Below, piece after piece: positions 1-10,319 of a stretch of 64,000 nucleotides of DNA. The position numbers and the translations under genes are program-made. The notes beneath the pieces were generated by a model that did no database searches, was not told where the DNA came from, and worked only from the letters and a program-made list of their open reading frames with translations. Every line of letters starts with the position of its first letter. Position 1 is the stretch's first letter. The stretch is from Sialis fuliginosa (lineage: Eukaryota; Arthropoda; Insecta; Megaloptera; Sialidae): contig OY540822.1 of the NCBI GenBank assembly GCA_961205875.1, positions 126,501-190,500 on the forward strand, read 5' to 3'.

Positions 1-669
1 AGTTTGTTCCAAAGTTTGGGGAAATTTAAAAACGATGAAAAATATGGAATGTACCTAATAGAATCTTATGATTTATTATTAAAATGCATATGACAGCTAC
101 CTTGATAAAATCCAAGTATATTTGCAATAATCACTTTTTTTAAATCTGTTTATTCAAAAATATAATTTTTTTTGAATAATGGTTAAAGTTACATATTTTT
201 GCTGTTTTATGTATTTTACTGCATATTTGGGGCTTATTTCGTACATATTTTAACAATTTTTTGTTGCATGTAGTCCAGGCGTTAATAATATTATAGTGGC
301 ATGTACTTCAATTCATGTAAATATTTATAACCACGATAGTATAATATGATCGCTTGAATAAACTTGATTTTTATTTTATTGCAGATATCTAAATATGACG
401 GACTTACAAGCACAACATGTGGAAATTGTACAAAGCAATGAAAAATAATATTTTACTTATCTTTTAAAAAGTAAATTATTTAAAAAGAGATTCTAGAACC
501 ATCTCCAGAGAAATTAAGGTATATACTCAAAATAATACAAATATATTAAGTGGGATTTTTATTAATAATTCTGCTGTCCTAAGCCCAAAGAGCATAAATA
601 AAAAACAAAAAATAAAAATTCTGTGTTTTGTCCATATATGTAGTAGAGCTTTTAATAATCTGTTTAAAA
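1..669. other. AT-rich sequence, no supported gene
   Basis: AT-rich non-coding sequence. At about 384 there is a good acceptor-like signal (pyrimidine tract then cag) followed by a short open stretch containing an ATG at about 395 and a stop within 20 codons. There is no donor and no recognisable motif, so it is not called as an exon. Confidence 0.4.
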
Positions 670-1901
670 AGTTTATGAATATTTGACGAGTTCATTGTAT
701 TCTTATGTATTTTGACGTCCTGAATCCGAATCTGAGGTCCGTTGACCTTGGTTAGCTTAGTTTCAAGGTTATTTAAGGTCAAATTTTTAAAAATCGCTAA
801 ATGATTCTGGTAAAAGGTGATATATAGGTTTTTCTGGTCGCTGATTCTAAATTTGTCATCCGTTGACCTCTACGAGGTCAGGTTCAAGGTCATTTCAGGG
901 TCAAAGTAGGAAAAACTGCTCGAAAATTCTGACAAAACAGTACATATAGATTTTTGGGGTTGCTGAATTAAAGTTTAAGGTCCGTAGACTCTTACAATCT
1001 CAGTTTCAAGGTTATTTCAAGTTCAAATTTTTATTTTTACAAATCGCAAAAAGATTCTGGTAAAAGGTGTATATAGGTTTCTCTGGTCGCTGATTCGGAA
1101 TTTAACGTCCGTTGACCTCTATGAGGTCAGGTTCAAGGTCATTTGAAGGTCAAAGTGGGAAATAAAACTCGAAAATTCTGACAAATCAGTACATATAAGT
1201 TTTTGGGTTCGCTGTATTAAAATTTGAAGTCCGTAGACCCCTACAATGTCAGTTTCAAGGTTATTTCAAGGTCAAATTTTTGAAAATCGCTAAATGAATC
1301 TGGTAAAAGGTGATATATAGGTTTCTTTAGTCGCTGATTCTGAATTTGACGTCCGTTGACCTCTATAAGGTCAGGTTAAAACCTATATGTACTGTTTCGA
1401 GCGAGTTTCCCACTTTTTCTTGAAATAACCTTGAACCTGACCTCGTAGAGGTCAACAGACATCAAATTCAGAATTAGCGACCAGAGAAACCTATATATCA
1501 CCTTTTACTAGATTCATTTAGCGATTTCCAAAAATGAAATTTTGATCTTAAAATGACCTTGAAAATGACATTTTAGGGGTCTACGGACCTTAAATTTTAA
1601 TTAAGCGACCCAAAAAACCTATATGTATTGTTTTGTTAGAATTTTCCAGCGATTTTCCCCACTTTGACCTTGAAATGACCTTGAACCTGACCTCATAGAG
1701 GTCAACGGATGTCAAATTCAGAATTAGCAATTAGAAAAACCTATATATCACCTTTTACCAGAATCATTTAGCGATTTTTAAAAATTTGACCTTAAAATGA
1801 CCTTGAAACTGAGCTAACCAAGGTCAACGGACCTCAGATTCGGATTTAGGACGTCAAAATACATAAGAATACAATGGTCTCGTCAAATATTCATAAACTT
1901 T
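670..1901. repeat. Foldback repeat with internal ~246-bp tandem units
   Basis: The left edge (agtttatgaatatttgacga) recurs inverted at the right edge, and the complementarity continues inward through the gacgtcc and ggtccgttgacc words to a centre near 1380. Each arm carries tandem copies of a unit of about 246 bp containing ggtaaaaggtgatatatagg and gttgacctctacgaggtc. The whole is a long imperfect palindrome, typical of non-autonomous foldback DNA elements. No transposase is present. Superfamily not assigned. Confidence 0.8.
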
Positions 1902-2606
1902 TGTTTTTTTGTAAACCTGTGTTATTATTGAAACAAAATCACAACGTGTATACGCTCAATGAAACATGCATCAATCTCAAAATTTTTGGTACATAATACC
2001 ATTATGAAGTACTATTATGGGCTAAAATTTCAGATTTTTATCTGGTCCCCCACCAGAGTTATTTAGCTTTGAAGAGTGCCATTTTCTCAAATTTTCAAAT
2101 TTTGAGAATTTTTTAAAATAAAGGGGGGCAAGTCTCAAAGTTGAACTTTGGTGTGTGAAGACAACTAGTACCCACCTATTTGAAAAAAATAATTTGACTT
2201 GTTAACTTTTCCCCTTCTTGCAAAAACATCCTCTTGAAAATGGATTTTTTTCAAAAATAGAACTAAGAATTAAGGCTGAAATTTCACCCTTTAGGATAAC
2301 ATTTAGGTGAAAATGTCTAGAAGTAATCTTGTAGCCCGTTTTATTCTGAACAATTTGCTTTTAGTCCCGTGTTGAAAAGTTTGATAGAAGCTGAGATATT
2401 TTAGTTTCCGCGAACCCTTTAAAGTACAAAAAATGCTGCGACCTGTAGAACAAATATGGCCGTCACGCGAAAACAAAAAACAATAAAATTGAAATAATGG
2501 TCGTTTCGAACTACCAACATGTTAGGGTAATTACACACAAAAAATCAATTTTTTTAGAATGATCGAGCAACCAGTGCTGGACTAGTTTATATGGATTGAC
2601 CTGTTA
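1902..2606. other. Intergenic sequence, nothing recognised
   Basis: AT-rich sequence with no convincing open frame. Words such as cccccaccagag and ggggggcaag suggest old repeat debris, but no termini were found. Confidence 0.4.
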
Positions 2607-3388
2607 GTGATTGAACGGTGTTCAAACGGTGGAATATATGCGACCGCTAGAAGATTATAGTATAATAAAATAATATTATAATTATATTATATTAATAAAC
2701 ATATTATGTTTATCAACATATAACTGATTATTTTTTTAAATATATTTAGTAATTTCATGTTCACACGTGGCACACCTAAAATATGTGTATATTTGTATCT
2801 TTCATACAATATTATAATTTTGGCTACACAAAAAACAGTGTGCGATACTAAAAAAAGCTACCTAGTCGAAATACAAATTTTTGAAATTTTCTGCTTACCA
2901 GTTATTTTTTTATTTGAACTTGAATTTTGGGTTTAGGTTGAATTTTTCCAAGTTGGCTAAACCCAAAAGTCAAGCTCAAATAAAAAAAAACTGGCAATCA
3001 GAAAATTCCAAAAATTTGGATTTCGACTATGTTCGCTTTTGTATGTCGTTTTTTTGGTATTGCACACCTTTTAAGACTATCTAATGCCCGAAGACCGTCG
3101 AGACCGCCTTCGGCTATTATTAAGAAATTAAAATTGATAATTTAACAAATAAGTTGAATAATTAATATATCAGCTTGGCGCAATCCTACAGATTCCAATT
3201 AAAACAAAAATATTTTTAGGTGTGTCACGTGTGAACATGAAATTACTAAATTTACTAAAAAAAATAATCAGTTATATGTTGATAAACATAATATGTTTAT
3301 TAATATAATATAATTATAATATTACTTTATTATACTATAATCTTTTAGCGCTCGCATATATTCCACCGTTTGAACACCGTTCAATCAC
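2607..3388. repeat. Foldback element, ~780 bp nearly complete palindrome
   Basis: The left end gtgattgaacggtgttcaaa is matched by the inverted right end. The inner blocks (aataatcagttatatgttga and the gggttta / taaaccc core near 2935-2965) are also complementary, so the element is palindromic almost to its centre. It has no coding capacity; the short frame at 2881-3084 lies across the hairpin core and is not a gene. Confidence 0.8.
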
Positions 3389-3658
3389 AAACAAAAATAT
3401 GAAATCTGTGTGTAAGTCGGATACTAAAGTTTCGTCCAATATTTTTTGGTAACTCATTTACCCCCCATTAAAAAGCACCACAAACTTAAAACTTTATTTT
3501 TTCAACTCTGGTTATTATTGGCCCACTATTTTATCTCAGCGTTCTAAGTCGAACAGTTTAGTACTTAAAAGGTTATGACAGACAGACAGACAGACAGTGT
3601 TGATTCCAAGTGTTTCTTTTTTTATAATTTCAAAACATTAAAAAACATTATTTTTTAG

Positions 3659-3875
3659 AAAATATCTACGTGACAGTGAACGTGAACAATTATCGCAGCA
3701 AGCTCAATCATTCAGAGAAATATTACAAGCTATATCGTCTGGAAAATTCATATTGACTTCTACTATTTCTACGCCAACGTATGATTTGAATCCTGCGTCT
3801 TCTTCGTTGGACCTGTTTGTAGACATGGGTTTATTAACAGAAAGCTATTGTTTTAATTTCCTCGACGACTCCTGA
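3659..3875 (+). CDS. Possible terminal exon of an unrecognised gene
   Basis: After an acceptor-like ttttttag there are 71 open codons and a TGA. The composition is protein-like, with a charged and glutamine-rich start (RDSEREQLSQQAQ) and a C-terminal LDDS before the stop. The exon would start with one base completing a codon. I do not recognise the product, and no upstream exon with a matching donor was found in the 3 kb before it, which is foldback repeat. It may be the 3' exon of a gene with a long intron, or a stranded fragment. Moderate to low confidence. Confidence 0.35.
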
Positions 3876-4496
3876 AAGTTTGTCAGTATGTTTAAGGGAC
3901 ATCCTGTATATTATGGTTACAGGCAATTATTGATTTATAAACTAATTTAATTCATTCACGATGCCATGTTTTTAATAAGTCTACAAGATTAGCGTTACTT
4001 CCTCCAGGGGTAGGAAAAGGACAAAAATAAGTTTTCGGTAGAAAATGTCAAGAAATTGGCGAAATACTGATTTTTCTCTCATTCCTACACCGATCTCATA
4101 GGAGGGAGGAAACTTCAAGATATCTTAGTGACAACCTAAACAACTATTATATGAATATTTTCTACTCTAAAATACTTGGCGCCTGTCAAATATAAACCAA
4201 ACATTTAATTCTAAATATTTGCATCCATATAAGAAAGTCCTACAAACAGTGCCAAATTTAAAGAGTGGAGTTTTGTGGGCAGTGGAATACGTGAGGGCTC
4301 TTTTTTACTTTCTTATACCCATGTATACAAAATAAACATGGATACAACAAGCATGGCTTTTTTTTAAACACTTCTTGTTAAGCTTTTTACTAAAGAAAAT
4401 TATATTTAAATTAACTTTAAAGCAGCTTTTCTTATGCCACGAAAAAAAGGTGCCGAAATGTTGTTTCACCGCGTTACATTACAAAAATAGCCCTGA
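3876..4496. other. Flank of the retroelement, nothing coding
   Basis: Non-coding. Near 4300 the sequence tttttactttcttata resembles the stretch near 20520, and the sequence just after the retroelement (12227-12275, gtctgtaagcactgtaactc) resembles 20720-20750. The retroelement therefore probably landed in a copy of an older dispersed repeat that also occurs around 20500-20900. Confidence 0.45.
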
Positions 4497-4500
4497 CGTG

Positions 4501-4849
4501 AGTCATGAAATGAACTATCTATTATATAAGATAAATATATTTCAATAACCAATAGTTTAAGATATATTATATTGTATTGTACTTAATTTAATTATGAATA
4601 ACTATTTAATCATATGTATAACACTTATGAATTTAACACATTTTTATCATCGCCTTATCCGGCGTACAAAAGTATTGTATTACATTCAGAGAATTATAGA
4701 AAATGATGACGGAGTAAAATCATGCAAACTGTTATCCTCTTCTATAAGATTCATTCTCAAGTATACCATCTAGCTATAAGCATTATATAGAATTATAACA
4801 AATAAAGATTTTTTTTAAAAAGGATATTTTTTCAATGAAAAACATAATT
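4501..4849 (+). repeat. 5' LTR
   Basis: 349 bp, begins AGTCATGAAATG and ends AAAACATAATT. It has a TATA-like tattatataag near 4520 and a polyadenylation signal AATAAA at about 4800, followed by a T-rich tract. It reads the same as the 3' copy at 11874-12222. Confidence 0.95.
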
Positions 4850-4866
4850 GGCGCAGTCGGTAGGAT
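4849..4866 (+). promoter_or_regulatory. tRNA primer binding site
   Basis: TGGCGCAGTCGGTAGGAT begins at the last LTR base. Its reverse complement ends in ...CGACTGCGCCA, which fits the CCA-terminated 3' end of an insect tRNA-Ser, the primer used by the 17.6/297 branch of errantiviruses. Confidence 0.85.
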
Positions 4867-5235
4867 ACAAAAAGATTCGTTGATATCCAAACAGTAAGAT
4901 TAAGTGAATCGCGAAAAAACAGCCTTAACAACGGTTTATTGTTAAAAGTTGAAAGTTCGGAAATTGTTAATACAAAACAGTATTAGTGAAGAGATTCAGT
5001 AAATCAGCTGTCGATCAATCAACAACGACCTAGTGAACCAGTCGAAAACTCTACTGGGTGAATTCTAATTCTTCGCACTAAGAACCAACGTACTCCACAA
5101 GAATATTTGGTGACGAATCCGGAATAGGAGAACACTATTCAACCCGAAGGAACATCGGGCAGGCAGTGGGTTCGGACGATGGTATTCTACATTTGGGCTA
5201 TGTGGTAAGTCTGTATTGATTTTTTTGTTTCGTTC

Positions 5236-6738
5236 ATGTCTAAATATCCTTACCCAAAAATTAAAAAATCCAAAAGTTGTAATACTGTAAATGCTTTGAG
5301 TTCAAATACTGACGACGGTTTATCGATAGTACAAGAACAAAGCTTTAACACCGGCGAAGGTTTATCGCCAGTTGTTAAAAACTTGAGTTTCGCTAGTAAT
5401 AAGTCAAATATTGAAAATATAAAACTAACAATTTCAAAAGAACAAATAAATAAAATTAAAGTAAAAATGGCAGCAACGCCACTAGATATTTTTAATAATT
5501 TAAGAATACCAGATGCAATAAAAGATTTGCCTACATTCAATGGTAATCCAAGATTACTGTACGATTTCATAAATAACGTACAGGAAATACTAGATATAAT
5601 ACCTAATTCAGACAATAATTATGTAAAATTTATAACTAGGGCTATAAGAAATAAAATAATTAATGAAGCAAACGAAGTATTAAATATGTACGGTACTCCG
5701 GTACTATGGTCAGAAATAAAAAGAAATTTAATTTTACATTATTCAGATAAGCGTAACGAAACTTCCCTTATCAGAGATTTACATACACTAAAGCAAACAA
5801 ATGAAACTGTAGAAACCTTCTATAGTAAAATTATTGAACTTTTCTCAACAATGACAAACCTAATTAACATTCATGAAACTGATGTAAACGTTATATCAGC
5901 CAAACATAAACTTTATCAAGAAATGTGCCTTAATACGTATCTGACAGGATTAAAAGAACCGTTAGGTAGTACTATAAGAGCAATGCGACCAACTTCATTG
6001 GCGGAAGCATTCAGTTTCTCGATACAAGAACAAAATACGTATTATGTTAGGAATACACCAAAATTCAATAATACACAAAATAATAGTCACACACCACACA
6101 ACAGAACTTACAATCACCCTACACCTCAAAATTCGAATTACAGACAATTTTCACATAATTCGAATATTCGATCGTATAACCCAAATAATTATCAATCGTA
6201 TAATCAAAATAATAATCGATCGTATAATCAAAATAATTATCGATCATATATTCCAAATACTCAAATCAATCATCCACAACAATTAAGATTTAATTCAAAT
6301 GTTAATCGTCCTCAACAATCCCAACCTTTCTTCAATAATCGTCCAATTCAACAATCACAACATCCACAACAATCGAAACCTATATATCGTCCTACTCCAA
6401 TGGACACAAGTAGTGGTAACACTAATAGATATAGACCAATACCTCAAACAAATACCCAATTCTTCAAATCAACAGGTCCTCCAAATTTCCATTCAAAAGA
6501 ATTATTTAATTGTGAAAATCCTGAAATAACCCATCCTGATTTTGAAAACGAGTATATCGAATATAACTCTGCTTTAAACGATGAATCAGAACAAGAATAC
6601 TCTAGCTATCAACTAGATATTAATTCACATACACATTTTCAAAATTTAGATCCACATATAAATGATGATTTCGAAACAAACGAAATAGATGAAGAAAATT
6701 TTCGGAAAATAGCCTTACACCAGCAGTCGGGTTCTTAA
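5236..6738 (+). CDS. gag: Retroelement Gag polyprotein
   Basis: 500-residue structural protein of the element, expected to assemble the particle and package RNA. The N-terminal half (about residues 80-290) has the capsid-like helical character of Ty3/Gypsy Gag, ending in an LxEAFSFSIQEQ-type segment. Residues 300-400 are extremely rich in Asn, Gln, Tyr and Ser with repeated SYNQNN-like units, and no CCHC zinc knuckle is visible, as in many errantiviruses. The C-terminus is acidic. The start is the first ATG after the untranslated leader. Gag overlaps the pol frame near its end, where a slip site is found. Confidence 0.9.
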   Translation: MSKYPYPKIKKSKSCNTVNALSSNTDDGLSIVQEQSFNTGEGLSPVVKNLSFASNKSNIENIKLTISKEQINKIKVKMAATPLDIFNNLRIPDAIKDLPTFNGNPRLLYDFINNVQEILDIIPNSDNNYVKFITRAIRNKIINEANEVLNMYGTPVLWSEIKRNLILHYSDKRNETSLIRDLHTLKQTNETVETFYSKIIELFSTMTNLINIHETDVNVISAKHKLYQEMCLNTYLTGLKEPLGSTIRAMRPTSLAEAFSFSIQEQNTYYVRNTPKFNNTQNNSHTPHNRTYNHPTPQNSNYRQFSHNSNIRSYNPNNYQSYNQNNNRSYNQNNYRSYIPNTQINHPQQLRFNSNVNRPQQSQPFFNNRPIQQSQHPQQSKPIYRPTPMDTSSGNTNRYRPIPQTNTQFFKSTGPPNFHSKELFNCENPEITHPDFENEYIEYNSALNDESEQEYSSYQLDINSHTHFQNLDPHINDDFETNEIDEENFRKIALHQQSGS

Positions 6739-9700
6739 ACTTAGACAGTAAACTAATAACAAAACTACCATATATTCATATTTCTAATTCAAACGGTCCT
6801 CCATTAAAATTTTTGATTGATACAGGAAGCTGTACATCATTCATTAACCCAAAATTAATTTCTGAAAAATATATTTACACAGTTAAACCAATAACTATAA
6901 CAACCGTATTCATTTCAAAACAAATAGACAAACAAACAACAATTGACAATTTAATAGAATTACAAAATGAAAAACCATTAAATTTTTATCTTTTTAATTT
7001 TCATTCATATTTTGACGGACTAATAGGTTCAGACATATTAAGACAAATAAAAGCTCATATTGACTATGGCAACCAAAAACTAATAACAGACAAAGTTTGT
7101 ATACCTATTCTTTACAAACCAAATCACACAACAGGGATATTAGAAATAAATCCGCGCAGTAAGTTAACAATTAACGCACCTGTAGACATAGAAAACGGAG
7201 ATATTTTTATACCCAAAACTAATATACAACCAAATTTATTTGTCAACGAAGGCATTTATAAATCTAAAAATTGGCAATCTAGAATTGAGATTGTAAATTT
7301 AAATGAAACCTCAAAAACTTTCATGTTAGAACAACCTATTAAATGTAATAATTTAGAAAATTGCCAACAAATAAATAATTTTGACATAAATTACACTAAT
7401 AACGTATCAGACTCATCAGAAATTGAATCATTAATTCGCATTAATCATTTAAATTCAGAAGAGAAAAAAGCTATAGTACACATTTGTCAAAAATTTGATG
7501 ATATCTTCTTCAAAGAAGGACAAGACCTATCTTTTACCAATCAAATTAAACATGAAATTAAAACTACTGACGACACTCCAATTTATACCAAGTCTTACCG
7601 ATACCCGGAAATTCATAAGAACGAAGTACGTAGTCAGATAGATAAATTATTAAAACAAGGAATTATTAGACCCAGTTTTTCTCCATGGTCTTCACCAATT
7701 TGGATTGTTCCAAAGAAATTAGACGCAAGCGGTATACGTAAATGGCGTTTAGTTGTAGACTATAGGAAATTAAATGAGAAAACAATAGACGATCGCTATC
7801 CTTTACCTAATATAACGGAAATCTTAGATAAGTTAGGAAAATGTATCTATTTTAGTACACTTGACTTAGCCTCAGGGTTCCACCAAATAGAAGTACATTC
7901 TAAAGACATTTCAAAAACAGCTTTTACAGTAGATCACGGTCATTACGAATACGTTCGGATGCCATTCGGATTAAAGAACGCACCTAGTACATTCCAACGA
8001 GTAATGGACCATGTATTACGTGAATTACAAGGAAAAATCTGTCTTGTATACATGGATGACATAATTGTATTTTCTACTTCCCTCCAAGAGCATATCGAAA
8101 ACCTTAATAAAATATTTGAAAAGTTAAGATCAGCAAATCTAAAAATTCAGCTAGACAAATCGGAATTTTTACATAAAGAAGTGGCATTTCTAGGACATGT
8201 AGTAACAAGAGACGGTGTAAAACCAAACCCTGATAAAATTTCTGCTATAAAAAAATTTCCCATCCCAAAAACAGAAAAACAAATAAAATCTTTTCTAGGA
8301 CTCTTAGGTTACTATAGAAAATTTATAAAAGACTTTTCCAAACTGACAAAACCACTAACAGAATGTTTGCGTAAAGACAAACAAATTGTATTAGACGATA
8401 GATACAAACAATGTTTTGAGAATTGTAAACAATTACTTTGCAATGATCCAATTTTACAATACCCTGATTTTAGTAAAGAATTCAATTTGACAACAGATGC
8501 TAGTAATTTCGCGTTGGGCGGAATTTTGTCCCAAGGTCCTATTGGATCTGATAAACCAATATGCTATGCGAGTAGAACACTAACAAAAACAGAACAAAAT
8601 TATTCAACAATAGAAAAAGAACTTTTAGCAATTGTTTGGGCAACCAAATATTTCAGACCTTATCTATTCGGTCGAAAATTTAAAATAATCACAGATCACA
8701 AACCTCTCACTTGGCTTTTCAGTTTAAAGGAACCAAATTCAAAATTGGTCCGCTGGCGGTTGAAACTCCAAGAATTCGAATTTGAAATTTTATATAAATC
8801 TGGAAAACTAAATCTAAACGCAGATGCACTTTCTAGAATCGAAATTAATTTACATAGTTGTAGCTCCGGAAGTTCTTTAAGCAACAATGAAGATGATTTA
8901 GATAAATTAACGGATAGTAACACAATTCACTCTGCTCAAGAAAATTTAAATAACGATATACCTATCACCGAAAAATGTATAAATGACTTTAAAGAACAAA
9001 TAATATTCACTCTAAAAGAACAATCACAAAAAATGACTTATAAAGTTTTATTTGAAACGAAACGTAGACGAACATTTTATCAAAAAGACTTTAGTGAACA
9101 AGACATAGTAAACATTTTTAAGCAATATGTTAGACCAAACCGATTATTTTGTATTTTTACAGATGACAATACATTTAAAATGGTACAAACCGTTTATGAT
9201 AAATTTTTCAGTAACGGACGTTTTAAAATTGTTAGAAGTACAAAATTATTAGAAGACATTACCGAACGAGACTTACAAGATAATATTATATCTGAATATC
9301 ACGAAAATTCAAATCATCGCGGAATTAGCGAAACATTTGAACATCTAAAACGGCAATATTATTTTGATAATATGAATCAGAAAATAACTAAGATTATAAA
9401 TAATTGCGAAACTTGTCAAAAATTAAAGTACGAAAGACATCCACCAAAAATAAAATTTGAAATATCAGAGACCCCACGTGCACCTCTTGAAATATTAAAT
9501 ATAGACATATTCAATATTCACAAGAAAAATATATTAACAATAATAGACAAATTTACTAAATTTGCCTCAGCATTCATTATAGAACAAAGAACAAGTTTAA
9601 ATGTAGTTAAATCATTAACTCATTTCTTTTCGCAACACGGTCTTCCTAAATTAATTATAAATGACCCAGGTTTAGAATTTACTGCTTCTATCTATAAAGA

Positions 9701-10319
9701 TTTTCTTAAACAATATAATATTAAACAACATGAGACTACCGCAAAAAGTTCAACTGGTAACTCAGACGTAGAACGATTTCATTCTACGATAACAGAAATC
9801 TATAGGATAATATTTCATAAAGATAAAACAAAATTACCTACAGATATTTTGAATGAATGTTTAATAACTTATAACAATTCAATTCATAGCACAATTAAAC
9901 TAACACCATTCGAAGCGTTAAAAGGTCATATTAACAATTATAATGATTTAAATATAACCAATAATATAACAACCCCACACGATTATTTAAATGATTTAAA
10001 AACCAAGTACGAAAATATAAAACAAATTATTCATGACAGGCAACATAATAAAAAATTGAAAACAATTGAAAAACTAAATAAAAATTTAGAAACCCCATCA
10101 AAATTAAAACCTGATGACGTAGTATATGAAAGAGATAATAAAAGAGAAAAATTAGCTCCTTTATATCAACAACATATAGTTTCAAAAAATAAAAATGTTA
10201 CAGCTCAAACTTTAACTCGTAAAGTACATAAACGTAAGTTAAAACCAAAACGTAAATTTCAGGTTAATGCTGCAAATCGCAGGCAGTCAACGGATGGAAA
10301 TCCACGATCTAACAAGTAG
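6693..10319 (+). CDS. pol: Retroelement Pol polyprotein (protease, RT, RNase H, integrase)
   Basis: Replication polyprotein in the -1 frame relative to gag, open from 6693. Domains in order: aspartic protease with the DTGS motif near 6818; reverse transcriptase with LDLASGFHQI and the catalytic YMDDI box near 8048; RNase H with TDAS near 8490 and the DHKPL segment; integrase with an H-H-C-C zinc region (9300-9425), then a DDE core where the second Asp lies in an NDPGLEF box and the Glu in DVERFHS near 9768. It ends with a basic tail. All domains are uninterrupted. The last 53 bases overlap env. Confidence 0.93.
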   Translation, partial: RKFSENSLTPAVGFLNLDSKLITKLPYIHISNSNGPPLKFLIDTGSCTSFINPKLISEKYIYTVKPITITTVFISKQIDKQTTIDNLIELQNEKPLNFYLFNFHSYFDGLIGSDILRQIKAHIDYGNQKLITDKVCIPILYKPNHTTGILEINPRSKLTINAPVDIENGDIFIPKTNIQPNLFVNEGIYKSKNWQSRIEIVNLNETSKTFMLEQPIKCNNLENCQQINNFDINYTNNVSDSSEIESLIRINHLNSEEKKAIVHICQKFDDIFFKEGQDLSFTNQIKHEIKTTDDTPIYTKSYRYPEIHKNEVRSQIDKLLKQGIIRPSFSPWSSPIWIVPKKLDASGIRKWRLVVDYRKLNEKTIDDRYPLPNITEILDKLGKCIYFSTLDLASGFHQIEVHSKDISKTAFTVDHGHYEYVRMPFGLKNAPSTFQRVMDHVLRELQGKICLVYMDDIIVFSTSLQEHIENLNKIFEKLRSANLKIQLDKSEFLHKEVAFLGHVVTRDGVKPNPDKISAIKKFPIPKTEKQIKSFLGLLGYYRKFIKDFSKLTKPLTECLRKDKQIVLDDRYKQCFENCKQLLCNDPILQYPDFSKEFNLTTDASNFALGGILSQGPIGSDKPICYASRTLTKTEQNYSTIEKELLAIVWATKYFRPYLFGRKFKIITDHKPLTWLFSLKEPNSKLVRWRLKLQEFEFEILYKSGKLNLNADALSRIEINLHSCSSGSSLSNNEDDLDKLTDSNTIHSAQENLNNDIPITEKCINDFKEQIIFTLKEQSQKMTYKVLFETKRRRTFYQKDFSEQDIVNIFKQYVRPNRLFCIFTDDNTFKMVQTVYDKFFSNGRFKIVRSTKLLEDITERDLQDNIISEYHENSNHRGISETFEHLKRQYYFDNMNQKITKIINNCETCQKLKYERHPPKIKFEISETPRAPLEILNIDIFNIHKKNILTIIDKFTKFASAFIIEQRTSLNVVKSLTHFFSQHGLPKLIINDPGLEFTASIYKDFLKQYNIKQHETTAKSSTGNSDVERFHSTITEIYRIIFHKDKTKLPTDILNECLITYNNSIHSTIKLTPFEALKGHINNYNDLNITNNITTPHDYLNDLKTKYENIKQIIHDRQHNKKLKTIEKLNKNLETPSKLKPDDVVYERDNKREKLAPLYQQHIVSKNKNVTAQTLTRKVHKRKLKPKRKFQVNAANRRQSTDGNPRSNK
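6696..6702 (+). promoter_or_regulatory. Candidate -1 ribosomal frameshift site A AAT TTT
   Basis: In the gag frame this heptamer reads A AAT TTT, the X XXY YYZ form of a -1 slippery site. The -1 frame is closed by a stop at 6690-6692 and open from 6693 to 10319, so the site sits just inside the short gag/pol overlap (6693-6738), where a shift is needed. Confidence 0.7.
10255..10263 (+). promoter_or_regulatory. Likely splice acceptor for the env mRNA
   Basis: The sequence aaatttcag ends 3 bases before the env ATG at 10267. In gypsy-type errantiviruses Env is made from a spliced subgenomic RNA; an acceptor placed immediately before the start is consistent with this. No donor was assigned. Confidence 0.5.

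Noticed and set aside
5250..5615. 121-codon minus-strand frame inside gag
   Set aside because: Shadow of the gag coding strand; no promoter or motif.
6044..6529. Ile/His-rich plus-strand frames at 6044-6286 and 6299-6529
   Set aside because: Alternate frames of the Asn/Gln-rich part of gag.
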